A stretch of 64,000 bases of DNA from Kryptolebias marmoratus (lineage: Eukaryota; Chordata; Actinopteri; Cyprinodontiformes; Rivulidae), in NCBI RefSeq assembly GCF_001649575.2, contig NC_051438.1, forward strand, positions 26,538,969-26,602,968. Reading direction: 5' to 3'. The notes under the pieces were generated by a model. It ran no database searches, had not been told where the DNA came from, and saw nothing but the letters and a program-made list of their open reading frames with translations. Both the position numbers and the translations under genes were made by a program. This document shows, in pieces, positions 22,720-31,953 of this stretch. How positions within the stretch are numbered: position 1 is the first letter of the stretch; the number at the start of each line of letters is the position of its first letter.

Positions 22720-24270
22720 ACCAAGAGGGAACCCAGCAGAAGCAGAGTGTCTATACGTGTCCTGACCCATTTCCATTCTCATCCACAAGTGTTTTGTCTC
22801 CCTCACCTTGCCTTTTCACAACTAAAAGCGCCTCTCCTTCCTCATCCTTGATGCATCTGATGTATTTAACAGATTCTGAGGCTTGAAACCTTCGGCAGCC
22901 GTCGCAGGATGCAACGCGACAAACTCTCAAGGAGCACAGGGTTTCCTATTCAGCTTACCTAAATTTGATTCTATTCAGCTTTGTCATCCCCACAGCATTA
23001 AAAAGCCCACAGAAATAACACACAAAAAGTAGGTCAAACAAAATAAGGGACAGAGGAGTCACATATTAAGAACATTTTCATCTAATGAACAGAAATAATA
23101 TTAATAAAAAAATGCTCTCCTTCAGGAAGACAACACCGACTAATTAGTGGCTGGAAAATCGAAGTTTCTCACACTCAGCTTTGCAAGTTAGTGACCTAAA
23201 ACGACAAGAATAACAAACCAAATTTAGTTCAAACAGGGTATAGATCACAATTAAGAGTAACTGTTCACACATTCGGTGTCCTGATACGCTTTCTGCAAAA
23301 TAACATCCAAGAGTCTTCTTATGTAAAACTGAGAGCACAGTGTCTTATCACCGTCTTGACTGAACGTCACGGCTGCTCACTAATGAGTTAGAAATCTTAC
23401 AACCTGTCAGACAACCTGACATCTTGTAAGACTTTTATTTTCCTTATGGATGTTGTCAAACGATTCTAGTTAATATCGAATCACAGTTTGAGCTTAATCA
23501 TACCCAAATGTTTTGGGTTATTTTTTCTCCTTTTCATTCTGATGTGATCCATTCTGGAGCTTTTTATTTTATTTTATTTTTTTGCATTTACTGCTATTAT
23601 GATGAGGTGAACTGTCCATGTTTGATTGACCGGTTTATTCCAGGTGTGGACTGGGTTAAAAGGAGAGTCTTTGTAAGTCAATAAGTGTTTTCTGTTCAGT
23701 TTTCTAATCAAATCAAGTAGAAAATGTTGGTAATATGTTATATAACGAACAATAAATATATACATATGAACACAACTGTGGCCTCAAAATAAAATATGCG
23801 AACATTGAACAAAAATAGAGTTTAAGGTGAAATGTCCTTTTCTGTATTTTGTGTAATAGTTATAACAAACATATCAAGATTTCTAGCAATTAGGTAAATG
23901 TATGTAGGGCTATGACTATTTTTAATTTACTGACATCAGTTTAAAAGTTATTATTTCATGTGGTCGTCTACATGACACACGCATAAGACAAAGGGATTAA
24001 TTGAACAAACATATCTACTTTTACCTACTGTTACCACAGTTACTTTGTTCCTCTGGTAACAGCCGAATAACATCACAATCTATGAAATTAAATGTTAACA
24101 TGACAGTTAAAGATGAATGTGTACATTTTTAATTCAGATTATAAACTTAATATACTGTGTGGTTTAATTCTGACAGCTGGTCCAAACAGGACTGAGATCA
24201 AAGTGTATTCCTGTCATCTTTAAACAAACTCCAATCCAACAATTTCATGCAAACATTATTCATAAATGGT
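22720..24270. other. Intergenic DNA, no gene seen
   Basis: AT-rich unique sequence with a TTTTA run at 23564-23580. No gene or clear repeat. Confidence 0.5.
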
Positions 24271-24389
24271 TACAAAGCTCAGTTTTGCGTTAGGTGGTCG
24301 TTATTAGCAAGCACACGCAGCAGCAGCCGTCGCCAGCTGTGGCACTTCTGGTGCAGCCTGCAGCACTTCCCAAAGGAAAATTAATATTT

Positions 24390-24690
24390 CTGCAAAAATA
24401 ACCATAAAATGCAAAACTGGTGGTGATGTAAAGGTTTGTAAAACGGCATTCGCACAAACCACTATGACATTTTATTTTTTTAGATTGGAGTTGCTTCGTT
24501 ACGACAAGAATCCACTTTGTGCTCGGCTCCACTCGGACTAGCCATTAGCTCGTCAGTCCTGTCAGAAATAAACTCTATTTCCCTTAACTGAGTCCGTTCA
24601 AAGAGCGATCTACCACAGGTAAGATGTTAAATGTGCATAACATGTCCACATATCTCCACTTTTAAAAATGTTAACTTTCATTTTTAGGGA
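24390..24690 (+). mobile_element. Right end of a fold-back transposon (partial copy)
   Basis: Shares with 27830-28103 a run of landmarks: AACCACTATGACATTT, a GTCAGTC word, AGAAATAAACTCTATTT, then CCGTTCAAAGAGCGATCTAC. Here the terminal inverted repeat is better preserved than in the full copy: its reverse complement matches the left end at 27265-27325 (TAGAT-GCT, ACTCAGTT, ATAGAGTTT). No left end is visible, so the copy is truncated. Confidence 0.65.
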
Positions 24691-25324
24691 GACGGTTATA
24701 AACAACAACAGAAACAGTTAACTTATTATAATTTAGACACATGAGAAGTTCCAACACGAAGACAGAATATCTAAAACTAACACAAAATTAACTTTTACCA
24801 TAAAGCTGTTATTACTGTAATATCACAGAATGATGATTTTCTTGCCACACTTTAACTCTTATTCACGGTCAAACTTTCTCTGCTTGGTTTGATAGTTTGT
24901 TTTGTCATTCTGTTGACTCTAACATATCCCATTATTAGGTGTTGACATCATATTATATGAGCAAGTTTTCGCTTTAAAACCCCAGAGTTAATTTAACTTG
25001 TATCTATAGTTACTTGGGAAAAGGCGTATTTAAATCTACTAGTCTTCATGCTTCATGCAGTCACCCTCGGAGTCTTAGAAAGCTCGCTTTGCAAAAAGAA
25101 TTTAAGTTAATTTTAAACAAGCTGTAGGAAGGCACAAGTGGCTGTAAATGTTCAGGTTGACCATTATTTCCATTATTATTATTATTATTGCTGTGAGTGT
25201 ACATTGTTGAGTAACTCCTGCTGATCTGAATCCTGCCCTGTCTTAAATCTCAAGAGGTTTTTTTTTTTTCCTGGTTAAATAAAATGAAAGATTATATAAC
25301 AGTAACGGGAGAAAATGCCTTTTC

Positions 25325-25560
25325 TGGTAAAATGCAGCGTGAACGCTGAGTGCCGAAATGGACTGAAAACAGCTGAAACTGAGTCGTATCAGCTAAAAGG
25401 AGCAAAACAGTAGCTAAACACTAAAAGAAGGAAAAGGCTTAATAAAAGCCTAATGTAGCAAAAGAGTAGCTAAAACCTAAAAGTAAAAAAATTAAAATAA
25501 AAACAAAGCTAGCTAGAAGCAAAAAGTAGCAAAAGAAGACACAAATAGAGCAAATACACC
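25325..25560 (+). repeat. GCTAAAA dispersed repeat, copy with clear head
   Basis: Head GCAGCGTGAACGCTGAG (25334-25350), then CTGAAACTGAG, AGCTAAAAGGAGCAAAAC and a long AGCTAAA/AGCAAAA tract. The base order of the head is the reverse complement of that near 36510-36530. Confidence 0.8.
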
Positions 25561-26440
25561 GAAGTAGATCTTAAATACTGACTTGTTTCAAAAGGAAACA
25601 AAAAGATCTTATTGTACCTTTATGAGAAAAATGTTTATGAATAAATTCAAATATTTTAACAAGTATAAAAGTTCAAAAAAACAAATTTTAGCATTCATTT
25701 CCTGAATGACCTGAATGTATAAAATGGAACAAAGTATACAGAAAATGTTAGATAGCAAAAATGTTATGAAAAAAAACAGGAAGTCAATGTTTTATTTAAA
25801 TGCTGAATCAGCATTTACAAAATAAATAATAATATGTTATAGGAATAAAAAGCACATTTTGTGTTGGACTGGCCAGTGAACAATTTAAAGACGTATTTTG
25901 AAAATAATTGTGGTTCTGTAAACATTATTTAGTCAAACTGATTTAATTTTTTTTTAGCTAAAAATGGATCTAATTAAAATTAAAAGGAAGAACAGCAGCC
26001 CTTCTGTGACATTTCGATTTTGAAGATTTTGAAGATCTTCCTGTAGAATTTCATGATTTTTAAACGGCTCGTTTTGATGCTCCGGTTGATTTTATAAAAC
26101 ATCTGGAACAACTGCTGCTGTGAGCTGACAGCGCAGCGGTTCCTCCTATCGAGAGGCGTTCTGCTGCACATCAGATCATCGCTGGACCCCAGCTCCATGT
26201 GTAGGATGTGTTTGCGATTATCTGCACAATGCAACCAAGTTACCACTGAAATCTGGTAAATGAGCTGTTCACTTCAATGTACTGTATCGCAGCCACACTC
26301 GAGCGGTAAGCGCTTTAGGCGAGCAAGCAAATCCTGTTAGAAATGTCAATTGAAAAGGTCTTGAGATATTAAAAATGTATTTTTTAATTAAAAATTTATT
26401 AATAGATTTTCCAAACTTTTTTTCTTTTTTCTCTTTCTTT
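25561..26440. other. Intergenic DNA, no gene seen
   Basis: Very AT-rich, with no feature beyond short A and T runs. Confidence 0.5.
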
Positions 26441-26444
26441 CTTT

Positions 26445-26720
26445 TTTTTTAATTACCCAACCGGATGCCTGAGGCATTTGGATTACAACTTTTATCTCAC
26501 TCGATTCAGACTGCCTCTCCCCATTCAGCCATTTTGGATTAAAAGTCAGACTTCATAAATGCTGTTCATTAATTCCCAGTGTGGGCAGTTAATGTAAGAT
26601 TCAGCTGCATCCATACAGCTGGTCGCAGTGTCTGTTTATTTTTAGATTCTTGTGGCTCCTTTTCAGCCAAGACCTAATCTGTAACAGAGGAGAGCGTGGA
26701 GGAAATCCTAAACAATGCGC
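26445..26720. other. Candidate conserved noncoding block with AP-2 palindrome
   Basis: Non-repetitive block containing ATGCCTGAGGCAT (26465-26477), whose core GCCTGAGGC is the AP-2 (TFAP2) consensus GCC-NNN-GGC, plus several TAAT/ATTA homeodomain words. About 5 kb upstream of ldb2. Function inferred only. Confidence 0.3.
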
Positions 26721-27204
26721 TGTAAAGAGATTCTTGTACACTCATGAAAATTTAACATGTTAGTCACACAAACTGTCGCAACAAATAGAACTATTACTAT
26801 CTGATGCACACATTGCACGCAAAATATAACCAACATAAACAGAATTATTGTATGTTATGGATTTTGCGTCGTTTCTTATTGTAGACACTGTGTCATTAAT
26901 GCAAACAAATTATGATGCATATAATGAGCCACTCTGCAAAATAACCATACAGGTGTTCAGGAAAACATATTTTCTGATGGCGGATCTATTAATGCCACAG
27001 AGATGTGTACATGTTAATCCATTAGTGAGTATTCAAGCAAGATAATTATATCTAAACAGGGCGTTAAAAATCTGCCAAAGCCTAAACTGGATTAAACTGT
27101 TCCATCAGATTTCAAAACAATTAGATGAACCACATCTACTGAGAGTTATTCATAACATTTAGTTTGTTGTGGAGAACCTTGAGTGAACTAAAATATACCA
27201 CAAG
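26721..27204. other. Intergenic DNA, no gene seen
   Basis: AT-rich unique sequence without features. Confidence 0.5.
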
Positions 27205-27211
27205 GCTTTAA

Positions 27212-28103
27212 AGGGACAGTTCAGATCTTTCAAAGTGGGATTCTGTGAAAAGGTTTTAAACAGTTAATATCTTACCTGCTGTAGATAGCTTTTTAAAGGA
27301 ACTCAGTTTGGAAGAATAGAGTTTAACCAAAGTGTCACTGATTAAAAATGTGTTTTATTTGGGGGTCTGCTATAAGCATGTATGAGCATGCCAGACACTT
27401 ATATGAAGAATATTATAAGTCCAAATCTATGCAGTGAAATGCATAAATATGCTCCATATTTTGCAGAGATGGTACCTATAAAAGTGTCTTCATGACTTAA
27501 TGCTCATCTGCCTCCTGCTGCAATTGTTTATAATCTTTGTTGGGTGTTAAGCATTTTAATTAGTGCTGCATGTTTAAATTTGTTCTTATTCTTGTGTGTC
27601 TTCTGGCATTCATCAAGGGGAGGCAGCACCCTCCACACCCCTACTTCCCATGATCTAAAACAACTTCAATCTCCAAATCTTTAGAATGGATCACAAGCAT
27701 CTTTATTTATTTATTTTTTTACATTATTTTTTGTAATACATGATTACTGCAGCAGAAACATTATGATGCTGTTGGTGAAAGTGCCCACCCTGCACCGGAA
27801 GTGTTACAGCTAGCTGCTACTGCCTTTTTATGCTTGTAAATAACCACAGAATTCCATGTAAATGACTATGTAATGCAAAACTAACAGTGGGTTATAAAAT
27901 AGCGTTCCAATGAACCACTATAACATTTTTTTAAGACTGCAGCAGTCAGTTTTTGGTCTCAGCCCTGCTGTGAATAGCAGTTAGCTTGTCAGTCTGCTCA
28001 GAAATAAACTCTATTTTTCCAATGAGGCCATTCAAAGACCTGCTAATATAATAATTGTTAATAATATTTCCACAGAACCTCACTTCAAAAGGTCCAAACC
28101 AAT
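27212..28103. mobile_element. Full-length fold-back (MITE-like) transposon with target-site duplication
   Basis: The two ends are inverted repeats of about 100-115 bp. The left end (AGGGACAGTTCAGATC, AAGTGGGATTCTGTG, GGAACTCAGTTTGGA, ATAGAGTTT) matches the reverse complement of the right end (ATAAACTCTATTT, CACAGAACCTCACTT, AGGTCCAAAC) with a few gaps. Both ends are flanked by GCTTTAA (27205-27211 and 28104-28110), a 7-bp direct repeat, or 8 bp with a mismatch as in hAT elements. The interior has no transposase frame, so it is non-autonomous. Partial relatives lie at 24390-24690 and 29183-29305. Confidence 0.72.
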
Positions 28104-28110
28104 GCTTTAA

Positions 28111-29182
28111 CTGCTATACACACTCTGAAGTTGGGATCAATTTTTATTTTTATTTTTTTAGAAAAGAGCAGTGGTCTAATGTTGTTGCTTATTGCAGCTC
28201 AATGCTGATCTCGGTTAGGAGATGCCATCACTGGAGTCAAGTGAGGTCTGGTTAGAAAGTGGAGGTGAAGAGTATTCAGGTCCTCGTGGAAGAACCGACA
28301 GAGGAGGGAGAAGAACAGTCGGGGGGAGAAAGTGCAGGTCCCTGAAGAGGCAGAGGACAGAGAGAAGGAGGAAGAAATACGGCAGCGGGGCAGGAGAAAG
28401 TGCAGGTCCTGGTGGGTATTCTGCAACAAGACGAAGCAGGCAGGGGAAGCGAGGGAGGGGTGTCTTCACAATGACAGCAGGATTCAGACTGAGCTTTGTT
28501 TTTTAGAGATCTTTACAAATATTTGTAGTGTACGTCAGTAAACAGATGACTGCAGCAACAACAGTCAGGAAGATTTTTAAATAATCCATACATTTTGAAA
28601 CGATAAAATATGCATAAGCACTTAGAAGAATGCAGATGGGATAGAAGAAAACGTTTATTTATATAACAACATGTACATTAAAAATTGACCATAATTTGGT
28701 TGGATCTCTGATCGGCTTTCCCAGAAAGCCAGGACTAGTTTTTGATGCTCTGACGTCCCTGCAGAATCAACACGCTCCCTCGCCATCCGCTGATGTGCCT
28801 CAGAGTGCATGTGGAAACTGCTGAGAGACGGCAACAGACCGTGAGAGGAAATGCTGTGGTCAGGGACCTGACCATTGCATTAGCCCAGCTGCCACACTTC
28901 ACCCTGCATTGTTTGGAGAAAGATCATTTGCGTCTTCACCGGCGATGCAAGAATGATGTCTTGGTGGTTACAGAGCCAAGGGAACTGGGTGTTGACAACC
29001 TCGAGTTAAGACGCGCAGCTTATTGCTGGCACATCTTCTGGATCATTGGGTCAGGGAAACCGGTGTGTAATCGGTTGCTGCTGTGCTCGGCGTATCGGGG
29101 ACGAGTTCCCAGATCTGCAGGGCCGATACACGGATTCTCTCCCACATTTGTAAAATACAACAAACCCTTTTCACCTATAGCA
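28111..29182. other. Unassigned DNA between two fold-back element pieces
   Basis: 28220-28480 is strongly purine-rich with a repeated AGAAAGTGCAGGTCC word (near 28330 and 28396). 28740-29160 is balanced-composition sequence with a 152-codon open frame lacking any recognised domain. Being bracketed by related terminal repeats, this whole stretch may be the inside of a larger element, but nothing proves it. Confidence 0.35.
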
Positions 29183-29305
29183 ACAGATCAAACGTTTGGA
29201 AATGGGGTTCTATGGAAATGTTACGAACAATTAATACCTTACCTGTTGTAGATAGCTCTTTAAACAAACCCACTTTGGAGAATTAGAGTTTATTTCTGAT
29301 CAGAT
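29183..29305. mobile_element. Solo left terminal repeat of the fold-back family
   Basis: Follows the left end of the 27212 element: a GGGGTTCTATGGAAA counterpart, AATTAATACCTTACCTG, TGTAGATAGCTCTTTAAAC, then TTAGAGTTTATTTCTGAT. The matching interior and right end are missing. Confidence 0.65.
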
Positions 29306-30320
29306 TGGCGAATTAACGGTTAATCTGAGCGGGGCCAAGACCATCTTTAAACACCTCAGGTCTAAGAGATGTTGCAGCAGTTCATGCGAACACTGTTTTA
29401 TAAAAAATAACAACACCACTGATGTTCTTTAAAGAGTGGAGGAATCCCAGGAATGAGTTGGTGGAAATATAAAGCTTTACCACTAGATGTCACTGAATCC
29501 TGCCCTCTGCTTGTCTGAAATGGACAGTTTTAATTGAGGCTCTTTGATGCTTTTAGACACATTTACTGAAAAAAAAAACTTGTATTTATGCTTCAAACAA
29601 CTGGAGCTTATTCCTCTGCTTTCAGTGTATGAGTCATTTTGCTTCTTTATGTCTCAGTTCTGTTCTCAATCAGAATATTTGACCTTCAGCTGCAATCGAC
29701 TAACAAAACACGACCAAAAGCAGCATTTGCAATCAATATGTCAACAGACAATGTCCCCCCCCCCTGTCAATATATATAAGCAAAAGTTTGAACACCTGTC
29801 AGCAACATTTCAGTGACTGAGAAACAAATATTGTTAAAGATCGATTTAGTCAAAAAAAAAAGGGAAAAATATTTAAATTCGAACTTTATCATTCCAGGAT
29901 AGAATATAACATTTTAGTTTATTCAGCTCCATGTAATGTTTGCTTTCAGAAGTAAAATGAATAAATAAAATAAAAATTCTTGCCTCTACATGTCAAATAT
30001 TCTAATCTCAAGTTTATTTGTCATATGCTTTACATAGATTACATAAATGTGTTTGTTTCTGCTGTTTCCAAGTTAATAAAACAAGTACTTTTCAAACATT
30101 AAATCAAGTATAAGTATATAAGTTTGTAGTTAAGATACAAAAAAGTATTTTTCCTCAAAGGTTAAGTTTATGTCAGGCTTTCTGCTAAATGTTCTGGAAA
30201 GTCTTATTCAGCACAAATTTGTTTTTCTGACTTTACCATCTTCTAGCTTTCTCTGGCTTTGTAGGCATCAATATTTAATTGTTGCCTGCTGAGATTAAAG
30301 ACAGGTGATTGTCTTATTGC
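29306..30320. other. Intergenic DNA, no gene seen
   Basis: AT-rich DNA with a C run of 11 at 29755-29765 and a CCACTAGATG word at 29480. No gene. Confidence 0.5.
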
Positions 30321-30321
30321 C

Positions 30322-30545
30322 TGTGTGTGTGTGTGTGTGTTCATTTGTCTCTTAGCAAAATATCTCATGAAAGAGAACTGATTTTATTGACAACAAATGA
30401 TAAACTTCACAATGGCATTCACAGCTAACCTTAGCAAACACAAAATTTGCTCTAACTCAGTCAGTTTTACATATATTGAGCTAGAATTTGGCATGACAGT
30501 AGCTGAGAGTGATTCCCAGCACATACTTCGAGCACTAACTGATTG
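30322..30545 (+). repeat. (GT)n followed by YY1-core dispersed repeat, forward copy
   Basis: GT alternation (30322-30340) occupies the place of the TGTGTGTCTGTCTG part of the repeat's left end. Then come AGCAAAATATCTCATGAA, CAGCTAACCTTAGCAAACAC, ACTCAGTCAGTTTTAC and ACAGTAGCTGAGAG. The AAGATGGC core reads CAATGGCATTCAC, so it is lost. Confidence 0.85.
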
Positions 30546-31229
30546 TTTGAGCCTTTTCTTTAAAACCCTCTCATGTAAGGAGGTGGGCGATCTGCATTCT
30601 GTCAAAGGATGCTGGTTTCATTACATTTAGCTTTGCTCTCTGTAGTCTGTGGAGGTAAACAAATATGTCTGGCAAGTTTATTGTTCCACCTGTTCTCAGT
30701 CACCTTAGAGTAAGGAGTCGCTGCAGAACACAAAGGGGCCAGTCATCCATGGGTGGGTTGAACTCGCAAAATGTGATTGAACTGATCCACAGAGTCAAGA
30801 AGTGGGTTTTCCAAAATAAGAGGAGCTTATGCTCTCTAACGCTTAACTAGGTGATTAGCAAGAAGTTAATACATGAATAGATTTTAATATCCATACACTG
30901 ACATTTCTTTACGAAGGCTTTATTCTATGATCTCTTCTGTTATTTCATTTAAAATAACAGTCAATGCAGATGTCCTCCTCTGCTTTTTAATGTATGAAGT
31001 GATGTAAAACATCTCTGAACAATGTGCCAGCAACAATTTACATTTTAACAAAATCAGATAAGTATAGTCACCACCTATCTTAAAAGATTATGACACAAAA
31101 TAAAGGTTAAAAGCTGTTTTTTGACCCATAATGTAAATTTATTAAGTAAAAAAACAGAAACATGAATATTTGAAGGCCTAGCATTTCTTGAAACCTAACT
31201 TAGCTCTTTTATTTTGGAACACCTACTTC
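30546..31229. other. Distal upstream DNA of ldb2, no gene seen
   Basis: AT-rich. A short reverse piece near 31174-31196 (AGGCCTAGCATTTCTTGAA) matches the right terminus of the YY1-core repeat. Confidence 0.45.
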
Positions 31230-31300
31230 CTGACTATGAGTCAGACCCGCCCACTCAATGTGGACCCTCCCACTTTGGATAAGCCCCGCCCCTTTTTGTG
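31230..31300. promoter_or_regulatory. Promoter-proximal cluster: AP-1 site and GC boxes
   Basis: TGAGTCA (31237-31243) is a consensus AP-1 site. ACCCGCCCAC follows at 31245 and CCCCGCCCC (31284-31292) is an Sp/KLF-type GC box. They stand out in an AT-rich neighbourhood 530-585 bp before the ldb2 start codon. No transcription start is known, so promoter membership is inferred. Confidence 0.4.
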
Positions 31301-31595
31301 TCGTGTTTTTGTGTTCTTTTGGCTCTTTCCACAGGTAAACTAAAGTGGATGTTGGCATCTGGTGACATATTTTGCTTGCGCATTTTTAATTTAAGGACAT
31401 TTTAACCATCAATACGAGGAACAAAAATGTTTCTTATGTTATTTTTTTTTCTCAGGTCTTTATGATTTTGTAACGAGTAGCTTTAAAAGAGAAAACTGAA
31501 CAGAAGCATGCAACTGAACTTTGCAGGAGAGTGCAGAACAGAGTCTAGAGGGAACAGGAAACTGGCTTCCCTCCTCCTCCCCCCTCAACTCCAAC

Positions 31596-31633
31596 NNNNN
31601 NNNNNNNNNNNNNNNNNNNNNNNNNNNNNNNNN
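31596..31633. other. Assembly gap (38 N)
   Basis: Thirty-eight N bases in pyrimidine-rich sequence, 188 bp before the ldb2 start codon. The true gap length is unknown. It falls in the likely promoter or 5' leader, so the leader cannot be read through. Confidence 0.99.
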
Positions 31634-31752
31634 CCCTCCTCCAGCTCCACGCTATAGCGGCGAAGCAGGCAGGCCAACTTGCAGAGTGCAGCTCAGCCTC
31701 GACAGCGGCTGCTTCCGACTGGGGGGGTTCCTTCGGAGAGCATCGCGCTCCC

Positions 31753-31782
31753 ATGTGCGCCGCCGTGCCCGCTGGATGTTGA
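31753..31782 (+). other. Upstream ORF 1 in the presumed ldb2 leader
   Basis: ATG at 31753, in frame with the ldb2 start, followed after nine codons by TGA at 31780-31782. This stop proves that ldb2 reading does not extend upstream of 31783 in this frame. The ATG context is poor (C at -3, T at +4). It matters only if transcription begins before 31753. Confidence 0.5.
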
Positions 31783-31953
31783 TATCGCGCCGCGCGCCTC
31801 GCCAGGAGCCACAGCACCACCATGTCCAACCCAACCCACGACCCGTTCTACTCCTCTCCGTTCGGACCTTTCTACAGGAGACACTCGCCCTACATGGTCC
31901 AGCCCGAGTACCGGATCTACGAGATGAACAAGCGGCTGCAGGCGCGCACAGAG
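31776..31953 (+). other. Upstream ORF 2 overlapping the ldb2 start in another frame
   Basis: ATG at 31776 (T at -3, weak context) opens a frame shifted relative to ldb2. It stays open through all of coding exon 1 (59 codons plus one base). After splicing to exon 2 it would read two more codons and stop at TGA 54091-54093. Ribosomes using it would bypass the ldb2 start at 31822. Confidence 0.4.
31822..31953 (+). CDS. ldb2: LIM domain-binding protein 2 (ldb2), coding exon 1
   Basis: Encodes residues 1-44. The protein starts M-S-N-P-T-H-D-P-F-Y and continues S-S-P-F-G-P-F-Y-R-R, Y-M-V-Q-P-E-Y-R-I-Y and E-M-N-K-R-L-Q-A-R-T-E. It matches vertebrate LDB2/CLIM1 as I know it almost residue for residue, and differs from the longer N-terminus of LDB1. 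LDB proteins are nuclear adaptors: an N-terminal domain self-associates and a C-terminal LIM-interaction domain grips LIM-homeodomain and LMO proteins, linking enhancers to promoters. The start at 31822 has A at -3 (ACCACCATG) and an in-frame stop 40 bases upstream. The exon ends at a good donor, GAG|GTGAGC, in phase 0. Which fish paralogue (ldb2a or ldb2b) cannot be decided from 44 residues. Confidence 0.95.

Noticed and set aside
28793..29251. 152-codon open frame upstream of ldb2
   Set aside because: No family recognised, and its end runs into the terminal repeat of a transposon relic, so it cannot be an intact native gene end.
31140..31821. LDB1-like longer N-terminal coding sequence upstream of the ldb2 start
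   Set aside because: An in-frame TGA at 31780 closes the frame, and no Cys/Pro-rich LDB1-type leader is seen.
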